Positions 45,617-56,100 of a stretch of DNA of 64,000 nt are shown here, piece after piece; the stretch's first letter is position 1; each line of letters opens with the position of its first letter. The translations under genes and the position numbers were made by a program. Origin of the DNA: Chloroflexota bacterium (GTDB lineage Bacteria > Chloroflexota > Anaerolineae > Anaerolineales > UBA4823); the NCBI GenBank assembly GCA_029782365.1, contig JAKOUW010000096.1, forward strand, positions 62,001 through 126,000, written 5' to 3'. The notes below the pieces were generated by a model, which searched no databases, was not told the origin of the DNA, and worked only from the letters and a program-made list of their open reading frames with translations.

Positions 45617-46405
45617 ATGGACGGTATTAAAGCGGTAATCCTGGATATGGATGGTGTATTATGGCGAGATGCAGAACCCATCGGAGACCTCCAATCAATA
45701 TTCAAACGCATGCAGCAGGCTGGTTTGGGCGTTGTTTTGGCATCAAATAATGCTTCTCGATCATCCTTGCAACACCTGTTTAAAATTCGATCATTTGGCG
45801 TTGAAAATCTCGAACCCTGGCAAATCGTAAGTTCTTCTGATGCTGCAGCTGCTTATCTGAAAACAAGATTTCCGAATGGAGGCAAGATATATGTTGTCGG
45901 GGAAAAACCGCTTATTGATGTTCTAGGCAATTCGGGATTTGTTTATGCTGAGAGTGAAGTAGTGGCGGTTGTAGCCGGCATAGACCGGACCTTAACCTAT
46001 AAGAAGATTGACATTGCATCTCAATTGATTCGCGCAGGTGCGTTGTTTATTGGCACTAACCCAGATAAAACTTACCCGGTTCCAGGTGGTTTTGCACCTG
46101 GTGCGGGGACAGTACTTGCGGCAATAGAAGCGGCTTCTGGAGTGGAACCGATCATTATCGGCAAGCCTTTGCCGGCGATGTATGAGATTGCATTATCAAG
46201 ACTGGGTACAAAGCCTGATGAAACTTTGGTTGTGGGGGATCGGCTCGAAACAGACATTGTTGGGGCACAAACGATCGGTTGTAAAACAGCATTGGTTCTT
46301 TCAGGTGTAACCAGTTATGAAGACGCCATTCGAGCACAGCCTCAACCTGATTTAGTAAGAAAAAACTTGGCAGAAGTGCTTGATACCATTATTTCTTCAC
46401 ATTAA
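45617..46405 (+). CDS. HAD-superfamily phosphatase (NagD-like)
   Basis: A 262-residue HAD subclass IIA hydrolase. Motif I is DMDGV with Asp10/Asp12, motif II is in 'VVLASNNAS', motif III Lys is in 'IIIGKPLPAMY' and motif IV is GDRLETD. Family members dephosphorylate small metabolites such as nucleotides, glycerol phosphate or 2-phosphoglycolate. It lies 9 bp after the DUF1028 gene and 20 bp before a small conserved gene, probably one operon. Confidence 0.87.
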   Translation: MDGIKAVILDMDGVLWRDAEPIGDLQSIFKRMQQAGLGVVLASNNASRSSLQHLFKIRSFGVENLEPWQIVSSSDAAAAYLKTRFPNGGKIYVVGEKPLIDVLGNSGFVYAESEVVAVVAGIDRTLTYKKIDIASQLIRAGALFIGTNPDKTYPVPGGFAPGAGTVLAAIEAASGVEPIIIGKPLPAMYEIALSRLGTKPDETLVVGDRLETDIVGAQTIGCKTALVLSGVTSYEDAIRAQPQPDLVRKNLAEVLDTIISSH

Positions 46406-46425
46406 AAAGAATAAAGGAATAAATT

Positions 46426-46785
46426 ATGTTTCCGCCTGCATTGTTAGCAAAACTATATATCAAGGGCAGCTTGAGAAATACTTCAAGCGGATTTGAATTT
46501 AAAATTAAGAATATAATAGAAACAGCAACACTCATTGGATTTCAGACAATAGTCGTCAATGAAAAAACTTACCCGGCAACAGTCTGTCGGGTAATCATTG
46601 AGGGAAAAGAGTTTTTAGGATCGGAAATATCGGAAATGAACGTGGTTTTGGCGAAAGCATTCAAGGATATCACTCTCCAGGTTGATGCTGATCCATTGCT
46701 GCCAGGAAATCACAAAATTGGTTTACAAATTGTCACTCGCGAGATTGGCAAAGTGCAATTCTCGTTCACCGATTCAATGAATTGA
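46426..46785 (+). CDS. Small conserved protein of unknown function
   Basis: A 119-residue soluble, beta-rich protein; I do not recognise a family. It has an AAGGA ribosome site 7-8 nt upstream and lies 20 bp after the HAD gene. It opens with MFPPALLAKLYIKGSL and ends in a strand-rich half. It converges on the NanE-like gene with 4 bp between stops. The clear ribosome site and tight spacing support a real gene. Confidence 0.65.
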   Translation: MFPPALLAKLYIKGSLRNTSSGFEFKIKNIIETATLIGFQTIVVNEKTYPATVCRVIIEGKEFLGSEISEMNVVLAKAFKDITLQVDADPLLPGNHKIGLQIVTREIGKVQFSFTDSMN

Positions 46786-46789
46786 TGAA

Positions 46790-47476
46790 CTAAGGATTCT
46801 TCAACCGAGAAACAAACTGGGCTGTAATCCATTGAGGCCGTGAGATTGGGCTGCCCACGACAACAGCAAACGCACCCAGATCAATCGCATGTGCGGCCTG
46901 GTCAGCAGTCGTAAACCTGCCTTCGGCGATGAGCGGCACTTTTAATCGATTGGCTAATTGAGCGATTAACTTAAAATCCGGATCGAGGTTCAGTTGAGCA
47001 GTATGAATATAACCGGAAAGAGTTGTTGCTATAAGTTCTGCTCCAGCAGCCTCAGCTTGAAGGCCTTCCTCAAAAGTAGCTACATCCGCCATAACACTGC
47101 AACCCGTATCTCGATGGATCGCGTTGATGCGTTCTGCGATTGAAAGGCCATCAGGATGTGGGCGATTGGAAGCATCAACAGCGATAATATCAGCGCCTGC
47201 TGCAGCAACCTGCCTGGCAGATTCGATCGTAGGAGTGATGCGTACAATATACCCTGGGGTATCAATCTTTAAAGAACCGATAATTGGAAGACTAACGGCT
47301 AGACGAACCGCAGCAATCTCAAGCAACCCACTCGTACGAATGCCAGCAGCTCCGCCGAGTTGAGCTGATTTCGCCAAAGCGGCCATGAAATGAGCGCCAT
47401 ATAAGGGCTCATATTCCTCAGCCTGACAGGCGACAATTAGACCACCTTTGAGTAATTGAACGATGTCTCCACGCAT
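46790..47476 (-). CDS. NanE-like N-acylglucosamine-6-phosphate 2-epimerase
   Basis: A 228-residue TIM-barrel protein of the NanE family, which converts N-acetylmannosamine-6-phosphate to N-acetylglucosamine-6-phosphate. Family features are GGLIVACQAE at the N-terminus, Lys70 in the 'KIDTP..IVRITPT' motif, 'VMADVATFEEG' and LIAEGRFTT with the catalytic Glu. No sialic acid genes are near. It is placed 8 bp after the two-component regulator gene, so it may be under stress or signal control. Confidence 0.82.
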   Translation of the reverse strand: MRGDIVQLLKGGLIVACQAEEYEPLYGAHFMAALAKSAQLGGAAGIRTSGLLEIAAVRLAVSLPIIGSLKIDTPGYIVRITPTIESARQVAAAGADIIAVDASNRPHPDGLSIAERINAIHRDTGCSVMADVATFEEGLQAEAAGAELIATTLSGYIHTAQLNLDPDFKLIAQLANRLKVPLIAEGRFTTADQAAHAIDLGAFAVVVGSPISRPQWITAQFVSRLKNP

Positions 47477-47484
47477 TCTAGTCG

Positions 47485-48576
47485 TTATCCCTTTTCTCCG
47501 GCTGCTTTAGAAGTTGCTGCTGCTCGGGTATGTACGTTGAGTTTTTCAAATATCGCTTTTAAATGACGCTTGACAGTATTGGTTGTGATATAAAGTTTTT
47601 CAGCAATCTCTTTGTTGGTCAGGCCTTGAGCCAGTAAATTGAACACTTCCCGTTCTCGGTCTGTCAATGTATGTAACTCAGTAGGTAAGGCAGGCGTAGC
47701 ACTTGCTTCCTCGACGATACGCTTGAATGCACCTTTATCAAAAGTTTGTTTTTCCAGATACGCAAATACCGATTGTTCAGAATAAGCTCTTTTAATATCC
47801 TCTGGAGAGGCAACTCCGCTTACAACAATTGTAACAACTCCAGTATTGTTAGTGGCTTCCAACAGTTGAAATCCTTCCAGGTTTTGGTTCGCAGGATATT
47901 GGCTCGAGATATTGATTGACGCTCCTTTTAATGACATGTCGATAACTGCCAGTTTAAAGCGATCTCTCCTCAAATAACTGAACGCCTCGCCGAAACTCGT
48001 ACACGCTCGTACCTGGTAACCAATATCTAAAAGCAATTCCTCAATAATACTTCTCCATCCAGCATCATCGTCAACCACCAGCGCTTTACCCTCAATTGTT
48101 GCCTTACCAGTATTAGGGTTGTTCTCAGAGAGGTCTAATTTTGAATCAACTGGTATACGAACATCCGATGATTCATATTGGGGCGCGCTGGTCAATATTT
48201 TATTAATAATATCACGAAATTGATTACGACTAAAGCTCTCTTTCCTTAGAAATGTAAATGCATTGAAATCTGAAAGCGCTGAAACGGCCAATTCGACCGT
48301 TGCGAAGCCGGTCAATAGAATTGTCCGGCAGTAAGGATCGATCAAGCGGGCTGCGGAAAGCACTTGCAGCCCATCAGTATTGTTGTGATCTTTCGGAGAA
48401 AGAGAAAGATCAACAACAGCTAACCGATGAGTGTCTGCGCGTAATTGTTTGATCGCTTGGTCAAAGTTTTCAGCAACATCTACTTCAAATTTAAAATCGG
48501 TTAGTATTTCGGACAATATTTGCCGCCAAGAACGATCATCTTCAACAACAAGAGCACGGGGCACGAGAGGATTCAT
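47485..48576 (-). CDS. Double-receiver LuxR-type response regulator
   Basis: A 363-residue regulator with two receiver domains and a LuxR helix-turn-helix. Receiver 1 (about 4-130) has Asp56 in VVDLSL. Receiver 2 (about 163-295) has Asp213 in VIDMSLK. The HTH (about 298-360) reads LTDREREVFNLLAQGLTNKE. The paired receivers could integrate two phosphorylation inputs or form an internal dimer. It is 20 bp downstream of the GAF histidine kinase gene and 8 bp upstream of the NanE-like gene. Confidence 0.88.
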   Translation of the reverse strand: MNPLVPRALVVEDDRSWRQILSEILTDFKFEVDVAENFDQAIKQLRADTHRLAVVDLSLSPKDHNNTDGLQVLSAARLIDPYCRTILLTGFATVELAVSALSDFNAFTFLRKESFSRNQFRDIINKILTSAPQYESSDVRIPVDSKLDLSENNPNTGKATIEGKALVVDDDAGWRSIIEELLLDIGYQVRACTSFGEAFSYLRRDRFKLAVIDMSLKGASINISSQYPANQNLEGFQLLEATNNTGVVTIVVSGVASPEDIKRAYSEQSVFAYLEKQTFDKGAFKRIVEEASATPALPTELHTLTDREREVFNLLAQGLTNKEIAEKLYITTNTVKRHLKAIFEKLNVHTRAAATSKAAGEKG

Positions 48577-48596
48577 TGTTTATTACCTTTCTTCGT

Positions 48597-50870
48597 TTAT
48601 TGCCTTTCTTCAGCGCGCGGAATATTTAAAATAAATGTGGCGCCGTGCCTGCCATCGCTTTCAATCGTTACGGAACCTCCCAGGCGAGTCATGAGGGTTT
48701 TAACCCACCAAAGGCCAAACCCTAAATTCTTAGGTTGTGAGTTAGATCGACCGGAAAAATTTAATTCGAAAATTCGATCGTGCAATTCTGGAGGAATACC
48801 AGGGCCGCTGTCTTTGACTGAAATCTCTACCCAACGATGTTTACTCAAGCCCTCAATCGTAATTTGACCCTGATCCTTCATTGCGTTCGCCGCATTTTCA
48901 AGTAAATTAGTGAAAACAAATGTCAGGCTTTGGCCACCTGCCATAACCAGTGGCAGATGGTCAATATTCACCAGATCGATTGACACTCCAACTGGTAATT
49001 GCGCTGCTTGTATTGCATCTCTGATGCGAGCAGCAACAAAAATTGGCTCTAAACGGATAGGTCGTAAATGTGAGAGGTTTTCTCTCACTGTTTGCATAGC
49101 TTCCATTGCACATTGTTCAATTTCTTCGAGGTTGTGCGCGAGGTAGGGGTCTGCATGAATGGCCGGTTGGCATTTGTCTTGAATATTTTGGACGCGGACT
49201 GGGATAGTGCCGACTTTATTGTTCAGATGATGAAGCAGATTTGAGGCAATATCACCCACAGCGGCAAAAGTTTCTGCAACTGCGTGCTGTTCTTGAGCCG
49301 AACGCAATGCCTGTCTGCGGCTTTCATTCTGGATGGCTAAGACTGCATAGTGAGATAAGATGGAGAGTACCTTATTGTCCCAATCGGATTCTGCGAACTT
49401 GGCACCTGATTCTGGGCTGTACACAGCAAAAGCTCCTATTGGCGACTCATTCTCACCGGGAATCAAGGGTGTAATGAATGCTCGCCGCCAGTTATTCAAA
49501 CGAGCCAAGTCAGGATTGAAAAACCGCGGATCGTTCATCACATCTTCCGAGTTAATTGAGTCCTTTTGTAAAAGAGCGAGGCCAGTCAGGCTGTTATGCA
49601 AGGGAATGCGATCTCCGTGGCGAGATGTGCCCGAAGAGGCACGTAAAATGAGTTCATCTTTCTCGAGCAGCCATATCGCGCTAGAACTTGTATTAAGCAG
49701 ATCGCATGCAACTTCAGCCAATCGATCAAAAATATATTGCAGCGGTTGGGAGAGCATAAACATGGCGACATCCTGCATCGCATCCAAAAGACGTGCTTCC
49801 TGAAGTGCAGTCACCGCGTACGTTGATAGCGATTGAAGCATATGGCGGTCATTTTCATCGAATGCGCCTGGAACAGGGCTTTCCAGATTCAGCACTCCCT
49901 CCAATTTTCCGCTGGCGCTGATGATAGGGACAGCAAGTTCGGAGCGCATTTCAAGGCCTGCGTCGAGGGGATAATACACTTGAGACCAGGGACGAGCGCG
50001 TAAATCGGAGATTAAAATCGGTTGACGGGTCCGGGCGACCTGCGCCATAATACTTTTCGCATCGATATCCAGGGCTTCAACCAGAGGGCGGGCGAGATTT
50101 TCCCCTGCAATGGCGCTTGTAATTAATGTTTTTCCACTTTTATCCAACAAGCGGAATATCCCATAATGGCCGTTCGTTATTTCCAAAGCCAATTGAAGAA
50201 TGGCTTCAAGTGTATCCTTGAGACGCAGCCGGGAAGAAATCAATAAGCTGGCTCGGCGAAGCTGTTTTAACTCATCTTCTTTTCTTTCGAGGCTGCGGTG
50301 AACATCAGCCAGGCGCCTTGTATGATAAATTGCCATGGCAGCCTGGTTGACGAAATTCTCGAGCATCAATAATTCCAGGCGTGAAAATTCCCGCTTTTCG
50401 TGTAGATAAACATAAAGCAGTCCGACCACCTGGTCGGCAATGATGAGCGGAAAACAACCAACTGTACGCACTCCCAGAGCACTATGATAAGGATGAATGG
50501 CGAGATTGGTTTCTTCATACGATAGCGCATGGCTTCGCCTTTGGATTGCCCGCATTCCGATACCGTTCAATCGGGGTTGATCTTCAATTTTTGGCTCAGG
50601 TTGAATATTTGGATTTCCATCAGGGCCAGCAAACACACGGGATTCCTTATCAAATGCCTGGTGTTTTTCATCATAAGTGTAGATCACAGCCGATGAACCT
50701 GGCACGACCCTTATGGCGCTTTCAACGATTAATTGGAGGCTGTTGATGCTACTTAGATTTTCACCTGGGCCAATCTGGTTGACTGTTTTACTGATCTGAT
50801 TAAGACTGTCTAATGCGTTAAGGAGCCTGGAATCAATCTCATCAGAAGTGGAAAAGTCGTTCAATTTCAT
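48597..50870 (-). CDS. Soluble GAF-domain sensor histidine kinase
   Basis: A 757-residue cytoplasmic kinase with no transmembrane helix. Three GAF domains lie at about 40-185, 215-360 and 375-520. The dimerisation region has the His in NLLHHLNNKVG (His547 or His548). The ATP-binding domain shows the N box 'NLLENAANAM', DSGPG (687-691) and GFGLWWVK. The H box is of the HWE/atypical sort, 'LHHLNN'. It is the partner of the double-receiver regulator 20 bp downstream. Its ligand is unknown; the location next to the nitrogen locus is suggestive only. Confidence 0.88.
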   Translation of the reverse strand: MKLNDFSTSDEIDSRLLNALDSLNQISKTVNQIGPGENLSSINSLQLIVESAIRVVPGSSAVIYTYDEKHQAFDKESRVFAGPDGNPNIQPEPKIEDQPRLNGIGMRAIQRRSHALSYEETNLAIHPYHSALGVRTVGCFPLIIADQVVGLLYVYLHEKREFSRLELLMLENFVNQAAMAIYHTRRLADVHRSLERKEDELKQLRRASLLISSRLRLKDTLEAILQLALEITNGHYGIFRLLDKSGKTLITSAIAGENLARPLVEALDIDAKSIMAQVARTRQPILISDLRARPWSQVYYPLDAGLEMRSELAVPIISASGKLEGVLNLESPVPGAFDENDRHMLQSLSTYAVTALQEARLLDAMQDVAMFMLSQPLQYIFDRLAEVACDLLNTSSSAIWLLEKDELILRASSGTSRHGDRIPLHNSLTGLALLQKDSINSEDVMNDPRFFNPDLARLNNWRRAFITPLIPGENESPIGAFAVYSPESGAKFAESDWDNKVLSILSHYAVLAIQNESRRQALRSAQEQHAVAETFAAVGDIASNLLHHLNNKVGTIPVRVQNIQDKCQPAIHADPYLAHNLEEIEQCAMEAMQTVRENLSHLRPIRLEPIFVAARIRDAIQAAQLPVGVSIDLVNIDHLPLVMAGGQSLTFVFTNLLENAANAMKDQGQITIEGLSKHRWVEISVKDSGPGIPPELHDRIFELNFSGRSNSQPKNLGFGLWWVKTLMTRLGGSVTIESDGRHGATFILNIPRAEERQ

Positions 50871-50923
50871 CGTTTTTCCCTTTGATTAGTCAATTTGATT
50901 GTAACATGCTGGATTATGTGTTT

Positions 50924-51544
50924 CTACAGAAATGTGTTAACCAAATCCATTCCCAGGCGAAATGAAAAATAAAGTAAGGCGACACCACAAGATACATTAA
51001 CCCAACGAAAAAAAGTGAAAGTAATATATTTTCGCCCCCAAGCGACAAGGCTGGCCAAGAAAAAACACCATAAAATTGCGCCTGCTAAAAAGGCGCAATA
51101 GAAGATTACGAAATGATACCATTGGAGGCTGCCTTCGACGCTAACAAAGATTGTTGAACTCGCTGCAGCCCAAAAAGCAATCGCGTAGGGATTGCTCAAC
51201 GATAACATGACACCTGTTAATAAATCGCTGCGTTCAGTTGTTCTTTCTATTTCCAAAGGCCGATAATGATAAGCATCTTTCAAGCTTTTCAAAGCCAGGA
51301 TAAACAGAAGGGTCATTCCTAAAAAGGAAATACCAATGTGAACCAATTGATTATTTAGAAAGAATGCCGCTCCGGTTAGTGATATTCCTGCCCAGGTCAA
51401 ATCACCAAAAAGCGATCCGAATTGAACCAACAACGCTGGTAAAAAGCCGCGGGATAAGCCACGCCGCACAGTTTCAGCGGTGATGATTCCTGGTGGAGCG
51501 CAAAATGCTATCCCCAAAATGAACGATGACAGAAATAATGACAT
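50924..51544 (-). CDS. LysE-family exporter
   Basis: A 206-residue inner-membrane exporter of the LysE/RhtB family with six hydrophobic segments. The N-terminal motif GIAFCAPPGIITAETVRRGL and 'SNPYAIAFWAAAS' are diagnostic. Such proteins export amino acids such as lysine, threonine or homoserine. The start is set at 51544, because the longer frame runs through the glnA terminator hairpin. A TATAAT box (51554-51549) ends only 4 nt before the ATG, so the message may be nearly leaderless. Confidence 0.83.
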   Translation of the reverse strand: MSLFLSSFILGIAFCAPPGIITAETVRRGLSRGFLPALLVQFGSLFGDLTWAGISLTGAAFFLNNQLVHIGISFLGMTLLFILALKSLKDAYHYRPLEIERTTERSDLLTGVMLSLSNPYAIAFWAAASSTIFVSVEGSLQWYHFVIFYCAFLAGAILWCFFLASLVAWGRKYITFTFFRWVNVSCGVALLYFSFRLGMDLVNTFL

Positions 51545-51558
51545 ATTGATTATATCGG

Positions 51559-51584
51559 AAAGGCCGAGGTTAGCCTCGGCCTTT
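51559..51584 (-). terminator. Terminator of glnA
   Basis: Perfect 11-bp stem AAAGGCCGAGG (51559-51569) / CCTCGGCCTTT (51574-51584) with a 4-nt loop, 26 bp past the glnA stop. The T-tract is short, but the stem is very stable. Confidence 0.75.
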
Positions 51585-51609
51585 CTTATTCCGGAGAGAT
51601 GTGGACAAA

Positions 51610-53022
51610 TTAACAATCAAAGTAGAGGGTGAACTCATATGGAGTCGGCCGGATGCGCACGGGATCGAGTTCAACCTGCCGTTTGTAATCAATGTAGGCT
51701 TCGAGTAAATCTGTTGTGAAGACATCACCTTTCAGGAGGAACTCGTGGTCTGCCTCAAGTGCTTCAAGAACCGCACCCAATGATCCGGGAACTTGTTTGA
51801 TCAGCTTGGCCTCATCGGGCGGCAGTTCATAGAGATCTTTATCAATCGGTTCACCTGGATCAATTCGATTTTGAACCCCATCTAAGCCAGCCATAAGAAT
51901 GGCTGAGAAACAAAGATAAGGATTGCTGGATGGATCCGGAGCGCGGAACTCAACCCTTTTTGCCTTCGAACTTTTGGTTACAGGAATACGGCAAATAGCA
52001 GAGCGGTTGCGTTGGGAATATGCCAGGTTTACAGGTGCTTCAAAACCTGGCACCAGGCGGCGGTACGAATTTGTTGTGGGGGATGTTAGAGCCAACAGCG
52101 CTGGAGCATGCTTGAGTAAACCGCCAATATAATATTTCGCAGTATCAGAAAGACCGGCATATCCACTCGCGTCATAGAATACATTTTTGTCACCTTTCCA
52201 CAAACTCGAATGTACGTGCATGCCTGAACCGTTATCACCAAAGAGGGGTTTGGGCATAAAAGTGGCTGTTTTTCCGTTCTGGCGAGCCACATTTTTTGCT
52301 ATGTATTTATACAGAAGGAGGTTGTCGGCCATCCGAGTTAATGTAGTAAACCGCATACCAAGCTCAGTCTGGCCAGCGGTTGCCACCTCGTGATGGTGGA
52401 CTTCCATACGCACACCCGCTTCCTCAAGTGCCATGACGATCTTAGATCGGATCGTCTGCAGAGTATCAGTGGGAGGAACGGGAAAATATCCCCGCTTTGG
52501 TGAAATTTGACCGCCAAGATTATGCCGGTCACTGCGGCCGCTGTTCCACCATCCTTCTTCGCTGTCAATTTGATAGAAAGATTCATTGGTGCTGTTCGAA
52601 TATCGCACGTTATCGAAAATGAAAAATTCAGCTTCAGGTCCAAAATATGCCATATCTGCAATGCCAGTTTGCTTGAGGTAATTCTCAGCTTTGCGGGCGA
52701 CATAACGCGGGTCACGTTCGTAAGGTTGGATTGTGATGGGATCGTACACGTCACAAGTTAAAACGAGGGTAGGGATTTCAGCAACTGGGTCGATAAAGGC
52801 TGTGTCAGGATCGGGCAGTAGGAGCATATCTGATTCGTGAATTTCCTGGAACCCCCGGATGGATGAGCCATCAAACGGAAGGCCTTCAGTAATCAATTCT
52901 TCGCTCAAACGACTGACAGGAACGGTGAAATGCTGCCACGTGCCGGGCAAATCGATGAAACGAATATCCACCATTTTGACATTTGCACCCATTGTAAGAA
53001 CATCTTTAACGGATTTAGTCAT
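51610..53022 (-). CDS. glnA: Glutamine synthetase type I
   Basis: Glutamine synthetase of 470 residues, making glutamine from glutamate, ammonia and ATP. GSI features are '[16 protein letters not shown]', 'FFIFDNVR', the metal-site '[13 protein letters not shown]' and '[17 protein letters not shown]'. Tyr398 in [10 protein letters not shown] matches the adenylylation Tyr of GSI-beta enzymes, so control by the neighbouring GlnE is expected. The ATG at 53022 has AAGGAG 6 nt upstream; a longer frame from 53046 begins before that ribosome site and is rejected. It is divergent from glnE with a shared palindrome between them. Confidence 0.95.
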   Translation of the reverse strand: MTKSVKDVLTMGANVKMVDIRFIDLPGTWQHFTVPVSRLSEELITEGLPFDGSSIRGFQEIHESDMLLLPDPDTAFIDPVAEIPTLVLTCDVYDPITIQPYERDPRYVARKAENYLKQTGIADMAYFGPEAEFFIFDNVRYSNSTNESFYQIDSEEGWWNSGRSDRHNLGGQISPKRGYFPVPPTDTLQTIRSKIVMALEEAGVRMEVHHHEVATAGQTELGMRFTTLTRMADNLLLYKYIAKNVARQNGKTATFMPKPLFGDNGSGMHVHSSLWKGDKNVFYDASGYAGLSDTAKYYIGGLLKHAPALLALTSPTTNSYRRLVPGFEAPVNLAYSQRNRSAICRIPVTKSSKAKRVEFRAPDPSSNPYLCFSAILMAGLDGVQNRIDPGEPIDKDLYELPPDEAKLIKQVPGSLGAVLEALEADHEFLLKGDVFTTDLLEAYIDYKRQVELDPVRIRPTPYEFTLYFDC

Positions 53023-53078
53023 TTTGGACTCCTTTTGAAACAACAATTCGCGATATGATATCGCCGTTAACGAGCAGG

Positions 53079-53107
53079 ATTATATAGTTTTCAAATCCCG
53101 CGGTCTA
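53079..53107 (-). promoter_or_regulatory. glnA promoter
   Basis: On the minus strand TAGACC (53107-53102), 17 bp, then perfect TATAAT (53084-53079). The -35 box is weak (4 of 6), fitting an activated promoter. The ACCC-N4-GGGT palindrome ends 2 nt upstream of the -35 box. The predicted start is near 53072, giving a ~50-nt leader. Confidence 0.65.
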
Positions 53108-53108
53108 T

Positions 53109-53122
53109 TACCCAAACGGGTA
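53109..53122. promoter_or_regulatory. Shared operator TACCC-AAAC-GGGTA between glnA and glnE
   Basis: A 5-bp inverted repeat with a 4-nt centre. Its midpoint is about 43 bp from the predicted glnA start and about 41 bp from the predicted glnE start, the place where class II activators bind. Its 12-bp core differs by one base from a site upstream of gltB. It is not an NtcA (GTA-N8-TAC) or GlnR/TnrA-type site. Confidence 0.55.
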
Positions 53123-53144
53123 CTCTTCGCTATCAGCTATCAAT

Positions 53145-53150
53145 TATAAT
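53145..53150 (+). promoter_or_regulatory. -10 box of glnE, six bases before the GTG start
   Basis: Perfect TATAAT followed by TTGTGG and then GTG at 53157, so the mRNA is probably leaderless. The -35 region (53122-53127, ACTCTT) is poor and abuts the shared operator, which suggests activator dependence. Confidence 0.5.
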
Positions 53151-53156
53151 TTGTGG

Positions 53157-56100
53157 GTGGACATCCCTTTCTCAATTCAGCAATTGATCGAAAACCGCGT
53201 TCCTGAGGGAGAAGCTAAAAAATTTTTCTCTGGACTAGGATTTGCCAATTGGCAAGCAACCATCCGGCATTTGTATAATATAGCCCTCCTGGTGCCGAAT
53301 CAAGAAGCAGATATCAACAAAATGTTACCGCACATATTAAATGCATTAGGATCGTGTGCGGATCCAGATCAGGCGCTTGTCAATTTGGAGCGGTTTATCA
53401 ATGGGGGAGAACCGGCAGAAATTCTACACCAAATAAACGATAACCCAAGAGTAATTGAGATCTTAACGACAGTTTTTTCTGCCAGCCAATTTTTAACCGA
53501 GATTTTGCTGCGCAATCCAGAAGCAGCTCATATTTTATATGAACGGAAAGCGTTGACACAAAGGAAAGCGGCTCATCAATACGAGCAGGAAGCAATCACT
53601 GCCCTGTGGGCAGAAGAGACAGAACCTGACATGGTTAATCGATTGCGCCTGTACCAACGAGGCGAATTATTGCGCATAGGCATAAATGATTTGCTCGATT
53701 ATTTTGACTTGAACACGGTTGTTGGCCAACTTTCGCTCCTGGCAGATGGAATGATCCGAGCCTCTTTACAGTTAGCCAGCCTTCAAACCGGAATTTCCTC
53801 AGAAAATTTTGTGGTGATTGCGATGGGAAAGCTTGGAGGGGAGGAACTCAATTACAGTTCAGATATTGATTTACTTTTCATAACCTCCGAAAACCCTCAA
53901 GATAAACTGAGGTTAGGCGAAAAGTTAATTGAAAACCTTGCTCAGGTAACTCAGGAAGGGTTTTTGTATCGGGTGGATATGCGCCTCAGGCCTTGGGGAA
54001 GGGATGGCTTTCTAGTTTCAACAATTGATGGTTATCTTCAATATGTTGCGCATCATGCCAAACTCTGGGAAAAGCAGGCGATCCTTAAAGCAAGATCGGT
54101 AGCTGGAGCCATCCATATTGGCAATCTATTGATTGAAAACGCTCAGGAATATATATTCAACAATTCACCAGACGAAGTGCGATCCAGTGTTTATGGGATG
54201 AAGCAACGGATTGAGCGAGCTTTGCATGACAAAGGCAGGCTTTGGGGAGAAGTTAAGTTGGGAGAAGGGTCCATCCGAGATATCGAGTTTGTTGTGCAAT
54301 ATTTACAACTTGCATTCGGATTAGGTTTTCCAGATTTGCGTGGTCGCACAACGCTGACAATGATTTCGGCATTAGGGAAACATAATTTATTAAATCCAGA
54401 AGAAGTTCGTATTTTGAAAGACGGCTATACGTTTTTGCGCACGATTGAACATTTTTTACAAATGATGCATTACCGGCAAACGGATACTTTACCAACAGAA
54501 CCTTCTGCTATCGCATCCTTAGCTCGTCGCCTCGGCTACCAAGGCGGCCAAGAAGGGGAAAAATTTATTGACCGATATCAGGAATACAGTCTTGCAATCC
54601 GTAATATATTTATGCGCCACATAGGGAGCGTTCCGATGAAAGATGAATTGTCTTCTGCTATAGTTTCAGCCCAGGTAAAAAGGCATATTGCGCGGATGGA
54701 TGAATCGTATAGGGACATTTTCAATACATCTGAAATCTTAAAACATTCGGAATTAGCAGAAAAAGTTGTAGAAGACAATCCCGTAGTTGTTGACGCAGTT
54801 TTAATTGAAGATGATGTCTGGAAAGTTACAATCATTGCTTTTGATTATCCAGGCGAATTATCTCTAATTTGTGGATTGATGTTTGTCTATGGCTTTAATA
54901 TCTTAGGAGGACAAATTTTTACGTATGAGCCAATTGAAGGAGAAACCAAGCCTTTATCCAGTGCTCCAGCAACCGCTGGTATTTCCTCCACCAGGCGGAT
55001 TTTACCTCGCCAGAGTCAAGCGAACACAGGGGAACATGCTGATGCCCGGCTAAAAATCGTGGATGTGTTCACTGTGAAATCTGTTGTCCCTGACCATCCG
55101 AATCAAGAAACCTGGTTGAATTACAATCAGGATATCAAAAACCTTGTGGAGATGTTAAAGAAAGGCCAACGTCGTGAGGCTCGCGGTATGTTGGCAAAGA
55201 GAGTCGGATATGCCTTCCAATCTTTTGCTGGAAAATCGACGCCACTTTATCCTATCGATGTGGAAATCGACAATGAAGCAGCAGAGCGTTATACCGTATT
55301 AAGGATAAATGCGCCTGATACCGTTGGTTTCTTGTATGAATTTACCAATGCCCTTGCATTCACCAGGATCAATATCATTCGCATGATCGTTGATACTGTG
55401 GGCAACAGGGCGCATGATATTTTATTTGTGACCGATGGTGAAGGCAACAAGATTATAGATCCGGAAAAACAGCGGGAGCTTCGTGCTTCGATCGTTTTAA
55501 TCAAACATTTCACACATTTACTGCCCCAATCACCTAACCCTGAGATAGCGTTGCTCCACTTCCGGGAATTTTTGGGACAGTTGTTTCAAAGACCTAACTG
55601 GCCCGACGAGCTTGCATCAATAGAAAGAACCGAAGTACTGAGTAACCTGGCAAGAGTATTAGGAGTCAGTGACTTTTTGTGGGACGATTTTCTCCGGATG
55701 CAGTACGCTAATTTATTCCCAGTAGTCAAAGACATCGATATGTTAGCAACTGCCAAACCACGCTTGCAAGTAGAGAACGATTTACAGCAATGTCTGGCAA
55801 GTAGAATGGTTGGTGGCCTTTCTTTTCCAGACTGGCGCGATACCTTAAATGCGTTTAAAGACCGCGAATTGTTCAGAATTGATATGCGCCATATCCTGGG
55901 TTTGACCAGTGAATTTTGGGATTTTGCCAAAGAACTTACTGATCTGGCAGAAATTGTGATCTTAACATCCTTTTCCTATTGCCGGGCTGAATTGATCAAA
56001 CAATTCGGTGAGGCATATGATGAAAAAGGCAATCCGAGCAGGGTGGCGATTTTTGCATTAGGTAAATGTGGAGGGCGAGAACTGGGATTCGCTTCAGATA

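Noticed and set aside
53109..53122. NtcA, GlnR or TnrA binding site
   Set aside because: The arms (ACCC/GGGT) and the 4-nt spacer do not match GTA-N8-TAC or TGTNAN7TNACA. Left as an operator for an unknown factor.
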